A program made the position numbers and the translations under genes. A stretch of 64,000 nucleotides of DNA from Orychophragmus violaceus (lineage: Eukaryota; Streptophyta; Magnoliopsida; Brassicales; Brassicaceae), in assembly GCA_030180135.1 (NCBI GenBank), contig CM058230.1:105639503-105703502 (forward strand), read 5' to 3'. Below are positions 23,601-38,300 of the stretch, piece by piece. Within the stretch, counting starts at the first letter, position 1. Every line of letters begins with the position of its first letter. The notes under the pieces are model-generated. The model ran no database searches and was not told the DNA's origin. It worked only from the letters and a program-made list of their open reading frames with translations.

Positions 23601-25325
23601 ACAGTCGCGGTGCATGAAAAACCAAGTGTTCATGTCCCGGGAAGGATCGGGTCGAGTTTTTTCGAAAGTACCACGACCAAAACCCCTCATATAGACAGTA
23701 AGGAGGTGTGGTGGAGGAAACAGGTGAAAAAAAAATGACGGGATAGGATAAACTGATCGTGGACTGATCCTATGCACCATGGGACAGTCGCGGTGCATGA
23801 AAAACCAAGTGTTCATGGCCCGAGAAGAATCGGGTCGAGTTTTTTCGAAAGTACCACGACCAAAACCCCTCATATAGACAGTAAGGAGGTGTGGTGGAGG
23901 AAACAGGTGAAAAAAATGACGGGATATGATAAACTGATCGTGGACTGATCCTATGCACCGTGGGACAGTCGCGGTGCATGAAAAACCAAGTGTTCATGGT
24001 CCGGGAAGAATCGGGTCGAGTTTTTTCGAAAGTACCACGACCAAAACCCCTCATATGGACAGTAAGGAGGTGTGGTGGAGGAAACATGTGAAAAAAATGA
24101 CGGTATATGATAAACTGATCGTGGACTGATCTATGCACCGTGGGACAGTCGCGGTGCATGAAAAACCAAGTGTTCATGGCCCGGGAAGAATCAGGTCGAG
24201 TTTTTTCGAAAGTACCATGACCAAAACCCCTCATATGGACAGTAAGGAGGTGTGGTGGAGGAAACAGGTGAAAAAAATGACGGGATAGGATAAACTGATC
24301 GTGGACTGATCCTATGCACCGTGGGACAGTCGCGGTGCATGAAAAACCAAGTGTTCATGTCCCGAGAAGGATCGGGTCGAGTTTTTTCGAAAGTACCACG
24401 ACCAAAACCCCTCATATGGACAGTAAGGAGGTGTGGTGGAGGAAACAGGTGAAAAAAATGACGGTATATGATAAACTGATCGTGGACTGATCCTATGCAC
24501 CGTGGGACAGTCGCGGTGCATGAAAAACCAAGTGTTCATGTCCCGGGAAGGATCGGGTCGAGTTTTTTCGAAAGTACCACGACCAAAACCCCTCATATAG
24601 ACAGTAAGGAGGTGTGGTGGAGGAAACAGGTGAAAAAAAATGACGGGATAGGATAAACTGATCGTGGACTGATCCTATGCACCGTGGGACAGTCGCGGTA
24701 CATGAAAAACCAAGTGTTCATGGCCCGGGAAGAATCGGGTCGAGTTTTTTCGAAAGTACCACGACCAAAACCCCTCATATGGACAGTAAGGAGGTGTGGT
24801 GGAGGAAACAAGTGAAAAAAAATGACGGGATAGGATAAACTGATCGTGGACTGATCCTATGCACCGTGGGACAGTCGCGGTGCATGAAAAACCAAGTGTT
24901 CATGTCCCGAGAAGGATCGGGTCGAGTTTTTTCGAAAGTAACACGACCAAAACCCCTCATATGGACAGTAAGGAGGTGTGGTGGAGGAAACAGGTGAAAA
25001 AAATGACGGTATATGATAAACTGATCGTGGACTGATCCTATGCACCGTGGGACAGTCGCGGTGCATGAAAAACCAAGTGTTCATGTCCCGGGAAGGATCG
25101 GGTCGAGTTTTTTCGAAAGTACCACGACCAAAACCCCTCATATAGACAGTAAGGAGGTGTGGTGGAGGAACCAGGTGAAAAAAAATGACGGGATAGGATA
25201 AACTGATCGTGGACTGATCCTATGCACCGTGGGACAGTCGCGGTGCATGAAAAACCAAGTGTTCATGTCCCGAGAAGGATCGGGTCGAGTTTTTTCGAAA
25301 GTAACACGACCAAAACCCCTCATAT
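20620..25325 (+). repeat. 14-monomer block duplication (period 2545 bp)
   Basis: About 20620-22780 recurs at about 23165-25325. Shared private variants include GTGAAAAGAAAATG with CTATACACC and GGTGAATG (near 20630 and 23175), CACCATGGG (near 21232 and 23777), GGTACATG (near 22153 and 24698) and GGAACCAGG (22622 and 25167). Confidence 0.85.
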
Positions 25326-28300
25326 GGACAGTAAGGAGGTGTGGTGGAGGAAACAGGTGAAAAAAATGACGGTATATGATAAACTGATCGTGGACTGATC
25401 CTATGCACCGTGGGACAGTCGCGGTGCATGAAAAACCAAGTGTTCATGTCCCGGGAAGGATCGGGTCGAGTTTTTTCGAAAGTACCACGACCAAAACCCC
25501 TCATATAGACAGTAAGGAGGTGTGGTGGAGGAAACAGGTGAAAAAAAATGACGGGATAGGATAAACTGATCGTGGACTGATCCTATGCACCGTGGGACAG
25601 TCGCGGTGCATGAAAAACCAAGTGTTCATGTCCCGAGAAGGATCGGGTCGAGTTTTTTCGAAAGTACCACGACCAAAACCCCTCATATAGACAGTAAGGA
25701 GGTGTGGTGGAGGAAACAGGTGAAAAAAAAATGACGGGATATGATAAACTGATCGTGGACTGATCCTATGCACCGTGGGACAGTCACGGTGCATGAAAAA
25801 CCAAGTGTTCATGGTCCGGGAAGAATCGGGTCGAGTTTTTTCGAAAGTACCACGACCAAAACCCCTCATATGGACAGTAAGGAGGTGTGGTGGAGGAAAC
25901 GGGTGAAAAAAAAATGACGGTATATGATAAACAGATCACGGACTGATCCTATGCACCGTGGGACAGTCGCGGTGCATGAAAAACCAAGTGTTCATGGCCC
26001 GGGAAGAATCGGGTCGAGTTTTTTCGAAAATACCACGACCAAAACCCCTCATATGGACAGTAAGGAGGTGTGGTGGAGGAAACAAGTGAAAATAATGACG
26101 GGATAGGATAAACTGATCGTGGACTGATCCTATGCACCGTGGGACAGTCGCGGTGCATGAAAAACCAAGTGTTCATGTCCCGAGAAGGATCGGGTCGAGT
26201 TTTTTCGAAAGTAACACGACCAAAACCCCTTATATGGACAGTAAGGAGGTGTGGTGGAGGAAACATGTGAAAAAAAAATGACGGGATAGGATAAACTGAT
26301 CGTGGACTGATCCTATGCACCGTGGGACAGTCGCGGTGCATGAAAAACCAAGTGTTCATGGCCCGGGAAGAATCGGGTCGAGTTTTTTCGAAAGTACCAC
26401 GACCAAAACCCCTCATATAGACAGTAAGGAGATGTGGTGGAGGAAACAGGTGAAAAGAAAATGACGGGATATGATAAACTGATCGTGGACTGATCCTATA
26501 CACCGTGGGACAGTCGCGGTGAATGAAAAACCAAGTGTTCATGGCCCGGGAAGAATCGGTTCGAGTTTTTTCGAAAGTACCACGACCAAAACCCCTCATA
26601 TAGACAGTAAGGAGGTGTGGTGGAGGAAACGGGTGAAAAAAAATGACGGTATATGATAAACTGATCGTGGACTGATCCTATGCACCGTGGGACAGTCGCG
26701 GTGCATGAAAAACCAAGTGTTCATGTCCCGAGAAGAATCGGGTCGAGTTTTTTCAAAAGTACCACGACCGAAACCCCTCATATGGACAGTAAGGAGGTGT
26801 GGTGGAGGAAACGGGTGAAAACAAAATGACGGTATATGATAAACTGATCGTGGACTGATCCTATGCACCGTGGGACAGTCGCGGTGCATGAAAAACCAAG
26901 TGTTCATGTCCCGGGAAGGATCGGGTCGAGTTTTTTCGAAAGTACCACGACCAAAACCCCTCATATAGACAGTAAGGAGGTGTGGTGGAGGAAACAGGTG
27001 AAAAAAAAATGACGGGATAGGATAAACTGATCGTGGACTGATCCTATGCACCATGGGACAGTCGCGGTGCATGAAAAACCAAGTGTTCATGGCCCGAGAA
27101 GAATCGGGTCGAGTTTTTTCGAAAGTACCACGACCAAAACCCCTCATATAGACAGTAAGGAGGTGTGGTGGAGGAAACAGGTGAAAAAAATGACGGGATA
27201 TGATAAACTGATCGTGGACTGATCCTATGCACCGTGGGACAGTCGCGGTGCATGAAAAACCAAGTGTTCATGGTCCGGGAAGAATCGGGTCGAGTTTTTT
27301 CGAAAGTACCACGACCAAAACCCCTCATATGGACAGTAAGGAGGTGTGGTGGAGGAAACATGTGAAAAAAATGACGGTATATGATAAACTGATCGTGGAC
27401 TGATCTATGCACCGTGGGACAGTCGCGGTGCATGAAAAACCAAGTGTTCATGGCCCGGGAAGAATCAGGTCGAGTTTTTTCGAAAGTACCATGACCAAAA
27501 CCCCTCATATGGACAGTAAGGAGGTGTGGTGGAGGAAACAGGTGAAAAAAATGACGGGATAGGATAAACTGATCGTGGACTGATCCTATGCACCGTGGGA
27601 CAGTCGCGGTGCATGAAAAACCAAGTGTTCATGTCCCGAGAAGGATCGGGTCGAGTTTTTTCGAAAGTACCACGACCAAAACCCCTCATATGGACAGTAA
27701 GGAGGTGTGGTGGAGGAAACAGGTGAAAAAAATGACGGTATATGATAAACTGATCGTGGACTGATCCTATGCACCGTGGGACAGTCGCGGTGCATGAAAA
27801 ACCAAGTGTTCATGTCCCGGGAAGGATCGGGTCGAGTTTTTTCGAAAGTACCACGACCAAAACCCCTCATATAGACAGTAAGGAGGTGTGGTGGAGGAAA
27901 CAGGTGAAAAAAAATGACGGGATAGGATAAACTGATCGTGGACTGATCCTATGCACCGTGGGACAGTCGCGGTACATGAAAAACCAAGTGTTCATGGCCC
28001 GGGAAGAATCGGGTCGAGTTTTTTCGAAAGTACCACGACCAAAACCCCTCATATGGACAGTAAGGAGGTGTGGTGGAGGAAACAAGTGAAAAAAAATGAC
28101 GGGATAGGATAAACTGATCGTGGACTGATCCTATGCACCGTGGGACAGTCGCGGTGCATGAAAAACCAAGTGTTCATGTCCCGAGAAGGATCGGGTCGAG
28201 TTTTTTCGAAAGTAACACGACCAAAACCCCTCATATGGACAGTAAGGAGGTGTGGTGGAGGAAACAGGTGAAAAAAATGACGGTATATGATAAACTGATC

Positions 28301-30783
28301 GTGGACTGATCCTATGCACCGTGGGACAGTCGCGGTGCATGAAAAACCAAGTGTTCATGTCCCGGGAAGGATCGGGTCGAGTTTTTTCGAAAGTACCACG
28401 ACCAAAACCCCTCATATAGACAGTAAGGAGGTGTGGTGGAGGAACCAGGTGAAAAAAAATGACGGGATAGGATAAACTGATCGTGGACTGATCCTATGCA
28501 CCGTGGGACAGTCGCGGTGCATGAAAAACCAAGTGTTCATGTCCCGAGAAGGATCGGGTCGAGTTTTTTCGAAAGTAACACGACCAAAACCCCTCATATG
28601 GACAGTAAGGAGGTGTGGTGGAGGAAACAGGTGAAAAAAATGACGGTATATGATAAACTGATCGTGGACTGATCCTATGCACCGTGGGACAGTCGCGGTG
28701 CATGAAAAACCAAGTGTTCATGTCCCGGGAAGGATCGGGTCGAGTTTTTTCGAAAGTACCACGACCAAAACCCCTCATATAGACAGTAAGGAGGTGTGGT
28801 GGAGGAAACAGGTGAAAAAAAATGACGGGATAGGATAAACTGATCGTGGACTGATCCTATGCACCGTGGGACAGTCGCGGTGCATGAAAAACCAAGTGTT
28901 CATGTCCCGAGAAGGATCGGGTCGAGTTTTTTCGAAAGTACCACGACCAAAACCCCTCATATAGACAGTAAGGAGGTGTGGTGGAGGAAACAGGTGAAAA
29001 AAAAATGACGGGATATGATAAACTGATCGTGGACTGATCCTATGCACCGTGGGACAGTCACGGTGCATGAAAAACCAAGTGTTCATGGTCCGGGAAGAAT
29101 CGGGTCGAGTTTTTTCGAAAGTACCACGACCAAAACCCCTCATATGGACAGTAAGGAGGTGTGGTGGAGGAAACGGGTGAAAAAAAAATGACGGTATATG
29201 ATAAACAGATCACGGACTGATCCTATGCACCGTGGGACAGTCGCGGTGCATGAAAAACCAAGTGTTCATGGCCCGGGAAGAATCGGGTCGAGTTTTTTCG
29301 AAAATACCACGACCAAAACCCCTCATATGGACAGTAAGGAGGTGTGGTGGAGGAAACAAGTGAAAAAAAATGACGGGATAGGATAAACTGATCGTGGACT
29401 GATCCTATGCACCGTGGGACAGTCGCGGTGCATGAAAAACCAAGTGTTCATGTCCCGAGAAGGATCGGGTCGAGTTTTTTCGAAAGTAACACGACCAAAA
29501 CCCCTTATATGGACAGTAAGGAGGTGTGGTGGAGGAAACATGTGAAAAAAAAATGACGGGATAGGATAAACTGATCGTGGACTGATCCTATGCACCGTGG
29601 GACAGTCGCGGTGCATGAAAAACCAAGTGTTCATGGCCCGGGAAGAATCGGGTCGAGTTTTTTCGAAAGTACCACGACCAAAACCCCTCATATAGACAGT
29701 AAGGAGATGTGGTGGAGGAAACAGGTGAAAAGAAAATGACGGGATATGATAAACTGATCGTGGACTGATCCTATACACCGTGGGACAGTCGCGGTGAATG
29801 AAAAACCAAGTGTTCATGGCCCGGGAAGAATCGGTTCGAGTTTTTTCGAAAGTACCACGACCAAAACCCCTCATATAGACAGTAAGGAGGTGTGGTGGAG
29901 GAAACGGGTGAAAAAAAATGACGGTATATGATAAACTGATCGTGGACTGATCCTATGCACCGTGGGACAGTCGCGGTGCATGAAAAACCAAGTGTTCATG
30001 TCCCGAGAAGGATCGGGTCGAGTTTTTTCAAAAGTACCACGACCGAAACCCCTCATATGGACAGTAAGGAGGTGTGGTGGAGGAAACGGGTGAAAACAAA
30101 ATGACGGTATATGATAAACTGATCGTGGACTGATCCTATGCACCGTGGGACAGTCGCGGTGCATGAAAAACCAAGTGTTCATGTCCCGGGAAGGATCGGG
30201 TCGAGTTTTTTCGAAAGTACCACGACCAAAACCCCTCATATAGACAGTAAGGAGGTGTGGTGGAGGAAACAGGTGAAAAAAAAATGACGGGATAGGATAA
30301 ACTGATCGTGGACTGATCCTATGCACCATGGGACAGTCGCGGTGCATGAAAAACCAAGTGTTCATGGCCCGAGAAGAATCGGGTCGAGTTTTTTCGAAAG
30401 TACCACGACCAAAACCCCTCATATAGACAGTAAGGAGGTGTGGTGGAGGAAACAGGTGAAAAAAATGACGGGATATGATAAACTGATCGTGGACTGATCC
30501 TATGCACCGTGGGACAGTCGCGGTGCATGAAAAACCAAGTGTTCATGGTCCGGGAAGAATCGGGTCGAGTTTTTTCGAAAGTACCACGACCAAAACCCCT
30601 CATATGGACAGTAAGGAGGTGTGGTGGAGGAAACATGTGAAAAAAATGACCGTATATGATAAACTGATCGTGGACTGATCTATGCACCGTGGGACAGTCG
30701 CGGTGCATGAAAAACCAAGTGTTCATGGCCCGGGAAGAATCAGGTCGAGTTTTTTCGAAAGTACCATGACCAAAACCCCTCAT
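23165..30783 (+). repeat. 18-monomer higher-order repeat (period 3274-3275 bp), two full copies and a partial third
   Basis: About 23165-26440, 26440-29715 and 29715-30783 repeat each other. Markers: GAGATGTGG at 26430 and 29706, the GAAAATACCAC interruption at 26026 and 29300, AGTCACGGTGC near 25786 and 29057, and GGAACCAGG at 25167 and 28441. This is the clearest higher-order repeat in the window. Copies look more than 99% identical by eye. Confidence 0.87.
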
Positions 30784-33184
30784 ATGGACAGTAAGGAGGT
30801 GTGGTGGAGGAAACGGGTGAAAAAAAATGACGGTATATGATAAACTGATCGTGGACTGATCCTATGCACCGTGGGACAGTCGCGGTGCATGAAAAACCAA
30901 GTGTTCATGTCCCGAGAAAGATCGGGTCGAGTTTTTTCAAAAGTACCACGACCGAAACCCCTCATATGGACAGTAAGGAGGTGTGGTGGAGGAAACGGGT
31001 GAAAACAAAATGACGGTATATGATAAACTGATTGTGGACTGATCCTATGCACCGTGGGACAGTCGCGGTGCATGAAAAACCAAGTGTTCATGGCCCGAGA
31101 AGAATCGGGTCGAGTTTTTTCGAAAGTACCACGACCAAAACCCCTCATATAGACAGTAAGGAGGTGTGGTGGAGGAAACTGGTGAAAAAAAAATGACGGG
31201 ATATGATAAACTGATCGTGGACTTATCCTATGCACCGTGGGACAGTCGCGGTGCATGAAAAACCAAGTGTTCATGGTCCGGGAAGAATCGGGTCGAGTTT
31301 TTTCGAAAGTACCACGACCAAAACCCCTCATATGGACAGTAAGGAGGTGTGGTGGAGGAAACGGGTGAAAAAAAAATGACGGTATATGATAAACTGATCG
31401 TGGACTGATCCTATGCACCGTGGGACAGTCGCGGTGCATGAAAAACCAAGTGTTCATGGCCCGGGAAGAATCGGGTCGAGTTTTTTCGAAAGTACCACGA
31501 CCAAAACCCCTCATATGGACAGTAAGGAGGTGTGGTGGAGGAAACAAGTGAAAAAAAATGACGGGATAGGATAAACTGATCGTGGACTGATCCTATGCAC
31601 CGTGGGACAGTCGCGGTGCATGAAAAACCAAGTGTTCATGTCCCGAGAAGGATCGGGTCGAGTTTTTTCGAAAGTAACACGACCAAAACCCCTCATATGG
31701 ACAGTAAGGAGGTGTGGTGGAGGAAACAGGTGAAAAAAATGACGGTATATGATAAACTGATCGTGGACTGATCCTATGCACCGTGGGACAGTCGCGGTGC
31801 ATGAAAAACCAAGTGTTCATGTCCCGGGAAGGATCGGGTCGAGTTTTTTCGAAAGTACCACGACCAAAACCCCTCATATAGACCTTAAGGAGGTGTGGTG
31901 GAGGAAACAGGTGAAAAAAAATGACGGGATAGGATAAACTGATCGTGGACTGATCCTATGCACCGTGGGACAGTCGCGGTGCATGAAAAACCAAGTGTTC
32001 ATGTCCCGAGAAGGATCGGGTCGAGTTTTTTCGAAAGTAACACGACCAAAACCCCTCATATGGACATTAAGGAGGTGTGGTGGAGGAAACAGGTGAAAAA
32101 AATGACGGTATATGATAAACTGATCGTGGACTGATCCTATGCACCGTGGGACAGTCGCGGTGCATGAAAAACCAAGTGTTCATGTCCCGGGAAGGATCGG
32201 GTCGAGTTTTTTCGAAAGTACCACGACCAAAACCCCTCATATAGACAGTAAGGAGGTGTGGTGGAGGAAACAGGTGAAAAAAAATGACGGGATAGGATAA
32301 ACTGATCGTGGACTGATCCTATGCACCGTGGGACAGTCGCGGTGCATGAAAAACCAAGTGTTCATGTCCCGAGAAGGATCGGGTCGAGTTTTTTCGAAAG
32401 TACCACGACCAAAACCCCTCATATAGACAGTAAGGAGGTGTGGTGGAGGAAACAGGTGAAAAAAAAATGACGGGATATGATAAACTGATCGTGGACTGAT
32501 CCTATGCACCGTGGGACAGTCGCGGTGCATGAAAAACCAAGTGTTCATGGTCCGGGAAGAATCGGGTCGAGTTTTTTCGAAAGTACCACGACCAAAACCC
32601 CTCATATGGACAGTAAGGAGGTGTGGTGGAGGAAACGGGTGAAAAAAAAATGACGGTATATGATAAACAGATCACGGACTGATCCTATGCACCGTGGGAC
32701 AGTCGCGGTGCATGAAAAACCAAGTGTTCATGGCCCGGGAAGAATCGGGTCGAGTTTTTTCGAAAGTACCACGACCAAAACCCCTCATATGGACAGTAAG
32801 GAGGTGTGGTGGAGGAAACAAGTGAAAAAAAATGACGGGATAGGATAAACTGATCGTGGACTGATCCTATGCACCGTGGGACAGTCGCGGTGCATGAAAA
32901 ACCAAGTGTTCATGTCCCGAGAAGGATCGGGTCGAGTTTTTTCGAAAGTAACACGACCAAAACCCCTTATATGGACAGTAAGGAGGTGTGGTGGAGGAAA
33001 CAGGTGAAAAAAAAATGACGGGATAGGATAAACTGATCGTGGACTGATCCTATGCACCGTGGGACAGTCGCGGTGCATGAAAAACCAAGTGTTCATGGCC
33101 CGGGAAGAATCGGGTCGAGTTTTTTCGAAAGTACCACGACCAAAACCCCTCATATAGACAGTAAGGAGGTGTGGTGGAGGAAAC

Positions 33185-36100
33185 AGGTGAAAAGAAAATG
33201 ACGGGATATGATAAACTGATCGTGGACTGATCCTATACACCGTGGGACAGTCGCGGTGAATGAAAAACCAAGTGTTCATGGCCCGGGAAGAATCGGTTCG
33301 AGTTTTTTCGAAAGTACCACGACCAAAACCCCTCATATAGACAGTAAGGAGGTGTGGTGGAGGAAACGGGTGAAAAAAAATGACGGTATATGATAAACTG
33401 ATCGTGGACTGATCCTATGCACCGTGGGACAGTCGCGGTGCATGAAAAACCAAGTGTTCATGTCCCGAGAAGGATCGGGTCAAGTTTTTTCAAAAGTACC
33501 ACGACCGAAACCCCTCATATGGACAGTAAGGAGGTGTGGTGGAGGAAACGGGTGAAAAAAAAATGACGGTATATGATAAACTGATCGTGGACTGATCCTA
33601 TGCACCGTGGGACAGTCGCGGTGCATGAAAAACCAAGTGTTCATGTCCCGGGAAGGATCGGGTCGAGTTTTTTCGAAAGTACCACGACCAAAACCCCTCA
33701 TATAGACAGTAAGGAGGTGTGGTGGAGGAAACAGGTGAAAAAAAAAATGACGGGATAGGATAAACTGATCGTGGACTGATCCTATGCACCATGGGACAGT
33801 CGCGGTGCATGAAAAACCAAGTGTTCATGGCCCGAGAAGAATCGGGTCGAGTTTTTTCGAAAGTACCACGACCAAAACCCCTCATATAGACAGTAAGGAG
33901 GTGTGGTGGAGGAAACAGGTGAAAAAATGACGGGATATGATAAACTGATCGTGGACTGATCCTATGCACCGTGGGACAGTCGCGGTGCATGAAAAACCAA
34001 GTGTTCATGGTCCGGGAAGAATCGGGTCGAGTTTTTTCGAAAGTACCACGACCAAAACCCCTCATATGGACAGTAAGGAGGTGTGGTGGAGGAAACATGT
34101 GAAAAAAATGACGGTATATGATAAACTGATCGTGGACTGATCTATGCACCGTGGGACAGTCGCGGTGCATGAAAAACCAAGTGTTCATGGCCCGGGAAGA
34201 ATCAGGTCGAGTTTTTTCGAAAGTACCATGACCAAAACCCCTCATATGGACAGTAAGGAGGTGTGGTGGAGGAAACAGGTGAAAAAAATGACGGTATATG
34301 ATAAACCGATCGTGGACTGATCCTATGCACCGTGGGACAGTCGCGGTGCATGAAAAACCACGTGTTCATGGCCCGGGAAGAATCGGTTCGAGTTTTTTCG
34401 AAAGTACCATGACCAAAACCCCTCATATAGACAGTAAGGAGGTGTGGTGGAGGAAACGGGTGAAAAAAAATGACGGTATATGATAAACTGATCGTGGACT
34501 GATCCTATGCACCGTGGGACAGTCGCGGTGCATGAAAAACCAAGTGTTCATGTCCCGAGAAAGATCGGGTCGAGTTTTTTCAAAAGTACCACGACCGAAA
34601 CCCCTCATATGGACAGTAAGGAGGTGTGGTGGAGGAAACGGGTGAAAACAAAATGACGGTATATGATAAACTGATTGTGGACTGATCCTATGCACCGTGG
34701 GACAGTCGCGGTGCATGAAAAACCAAGTGTTCATGTCCCGGGAAGGATCGGGTCGAGTTTTTTCGAAAGTACCACGACCAAAACCCCTCATATAGACAGT
34801 AAGGAGGTGTGGTGGAGGAAACAGGTGAAAAAAAAATGACGGGATAGGATAAACTGATCGTGGACTGATCCTATGCACCGTGGGACAGTCGCGGTGCATG
34901 AAAAACCAAGTGTTCATGGCCCGAGAAGAATCGGGTCGAGTTTTTTCGAAAGTACCACGACCAAAACCCCTCATATAGACAGTAAGGAGGTGTGGTGGAG
35001 GAAACTGGTGAAAAAAAAATGACGGGATATGATAAACTGATCGTGGACTGATCCTATGCACCGTGGGACAGTCGCGGTGCATGAAAAACCAAGTGTTCAT
35101 GGTCCGGGAAGAATCGGGTCGAGTTTTTTCGAAAGTACCACGACCAAAACCCCTCATATGGACAGTAAGGAGGTGTGGTGGAGGAAACGGGTGAAAAAAA
35201 AATGACGGTATATGATAAACTGATCGTGGACTGATCCTATGCACCGTGGGACAGTCGCGGTGCATGAAAAACCAAGTGTTCATGGCCCGGGAAGAATCGG
35301 GTCGAGTTTTTTCGAAAGTACCACGACCAAAACCCCTCATATGGACAGTAAGGAGGTGTGGTGGAGGAAACAAGTGAAAAAAAATGACGGGATAGGATAA
35401 ACTGATCGTGGACTGATCCTATGCACCGTGGGACAGTCGCGGTGCATGAAAAACCAAGTGTTCATGTCCCGAGAAGGATCGGGTCGAGTTTTTTCGAAAG
35501 TACCACGACCAAAACCCCTCATATAGACAGTAAGGAGGTGTGGTGGAGGAAACAGGTGAAAAAAAAATGACGGGATAGGATAAACTGATCGTGGACTGAT
35601 CCTATGCACCGTGGGACAGTCGCGGTGCATGAAAAACCAAGTGTTCATGGCCCGGGAAGAATCGGGTCGAGTTTTTTCGAAAGTACCACGACCAAAACCC
35701 CTCATATAGACAGTAAGGAGGTGTGGTGGAGGAAACAGGTGAAAAGAAAATGACGGGATATGATAAACTGATAGTGGACTGATCCTATACACCGTGGGAC
35801 AGTCGCGGTGAATGAAAAACCAAGTGTTCATGGCCCGGGAAGAATCGGTTCGAGTTTTTTCGAAAGTACCACGACCAAAACCCCTCATATAGACAGTAAG
35901 GAGGTGTGGTGGAGGAAACGGGTGAAAAAAAATGACGGTATATGATAAACTGATCGTGGACTGATCCTATGCACCGTGGGACAGTCGCGGTGCATGAAAA
36001 ACCAAGTGTTCATGTCCCGAGAAGGATCGGGTCAAGTTTTTTCAAAAGTACCACGACCGAAACCCCTCATATGGACAGTAAGGAGGTGTGGTGGAGGAAA

Positions 36101-38300
36101 CGGGTGAAAAAAAAATGACGGTATATGATAAACTGATCGTGGACTGATCCTATGCACCGTGGGACAGTCGCGGTGCATGAAAAACCAAGTGTTCATGTCC
36201 CGGGAAGGATCGGGTCGAGTTTTTTCGAAAGTACCACGACCAAAACCCCTCATATAGACAGTACGGAGGTGTGGTGGAGGAAACAGGTGAAAAAAAAAAT
36301 GACGGGATAGGATAAACTGATCGTGGACTGATCCTATGCACCATGGGACAGTCGCGGTGCATGAAAAACCAAGTGTTCATGGCCCGAGAAGAATCGGGTC
36401 GAGTTTTTTCGAAAGTACCACGACCAAAACCCCTCATATAGACAGTAAGGAGGTGTGGTGGAGGAAACAGGTGAAAAAATGACGGGATATGATAAACTGA
36501 TCGTGGACTGATCCTATGCACCGTGGGACAGTCGCGGTGCATGAAAAACCAAGTGTTCATGGTCCGGGAAGAATCGGGTCGAGTTTTTTCGAAAGTACCA
36601 CGACCAAAACCCCTCATATGGACAGTAAGGAGGTGTGGTGGAGGAAACATGTGAAAAAAATGACGGTATATGATAAACTGATCGTGGACTGATCTATGCA
36701 CCGTGGGACAGTCGCGGTGCATGAAAAACCAAGTGTTCATGGCCCGGGAAGAATCAGGTCGAGTTTTTTCGAAAGTACCATGACCAAAACCCCTCATATG
36801 GACAGTAAGGAGGTGTGGTGGAGGAAACAGGTGAAAAAAAATGACGGTATATGATAAACCGATCGTGGACTGATCCTATGCACCGTGGGACAGTCGCGGT
36901 GCATGAAAAACCACGTGTTCATGGCCCGGGAAGAATCGGTTCGAGTTTTTTCGAAAGTACCATGACCAAAACCCCTCATATAGACAGTAAGGAGGTGTGG
37001 TGGAGGAAACGGGTGAAAAAAAATGACGGTATATGATAAACTGATCGTGGACTGATCCTATGCACCGTGGGACAGTCGCGGTGCATGAAAAACCAAGTGT
37101 TCATGTCCCGAGAAAGATCGGGTCGAGTTTTTTCAAAAGTACCACGACCGAAACCCCTCATATGGACAGTAAGGAGGTGTGGTGGAGGAAACGGGTGAAA
37201 ACAAAATGACGGTATATGATAAACTGATTGTGGACTGATCCTATGCACCGTGGGACAGTCGCGGTGCATGAAAAACCAAGTGTTCATGTCCCGGGAAGGA
37301 TCGGGTCGAGTTTTTTCGAAAGTACCACGACCAAAACCCCTCATATAGACAGTAAGGAGGTGTGGTGGAGGAAACAGGTGAAAAAAAAATGACGGGATAG
37401 GATAAACTGATCGTGGACTGATCCTATGCACCGTGGGACAGTCGCGGTGCATGAAAAACCAAGTGTTCATGGCCCGAGAAGAATCGGGTCGAGTTTTTTC
37501 GAAAGTACCACGACCAAAACCCCTCATATAGACAGTAAGGAGGTGTGGTGGAGGAAACTGGTGAAAAAAAAATGACGGGATATGATAAACTGATCGTGGA
37601 CTGATCCTATGCACCGTGGGACAGTCGCGGTGCATGAAAAACCAAGTGTTCATGGTCCGGGAAGAATCGGGTCGAGTTTTTTCGAAAGTACCACGACCAA
37701 AACCCCTCATATGGACAGTAAGGAGGTGTGGTGGAGGAAACGGGTGAAAAAAAAATGACGGTATATGATAAACTGATCGTGGACTGATCCTATGCACCGT
37801 GGGACAGTCGCGGTGCATGAAAAACCAAGTGTTCATGGCCCGGGAAGAATCGGGTCGAGTTTTTTCGAAAGTACCACGACCAAAACCCCTCATATGGACA
37901 GTAAGGAGGTGTGGTGGAGGAAACAAGTGAAAAAAAATGACGGGATAGGATAAACTGATCGTGGACTGATCCTATGCACCGTGGGACAGTCGCGGTGCAT
38001 GAAAAACCAAGTGTTCATGTCCCGAGAAGGATCGGGTCGAGTTTTTTCGAAAGTACCACGACCAAAACCCCTCATATAGACAGTAAGGAGGTGTGGTGGA
38101 GGAAACAGGTGAAAAAAAAATGACGGGATAGGATAAACTGATCGTGGACTGATCCTATGCACCGTGGGACAGTCGCGGTGCCTGAAAAACCAAGTGTTCA
38201 TGGCCCGAGAAGAATCGGGTCGAGTTTTTTCGAAAGTACCACGACCAAAACCCCTCATATAGACAGTAAGGAGGTGTGGTGGAGGAAACTGGTGAAAAAA
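33185..38300 (+). repeat. 14-monomer block duplication (period ~2553 bp)
   Basis: About 33185-35700 recurs at about 35740-38250. Shared markers are CTATACACC/GGTGAATG (33235; second copy 35788), GTCAAGTTTTTTC (33480 and 36032), CACCATGGG (33787 and 36340), GATCTATG (34140 and 36693) and CCACGTGTTC (near 34360 and 36912). Confidence 0.8.
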
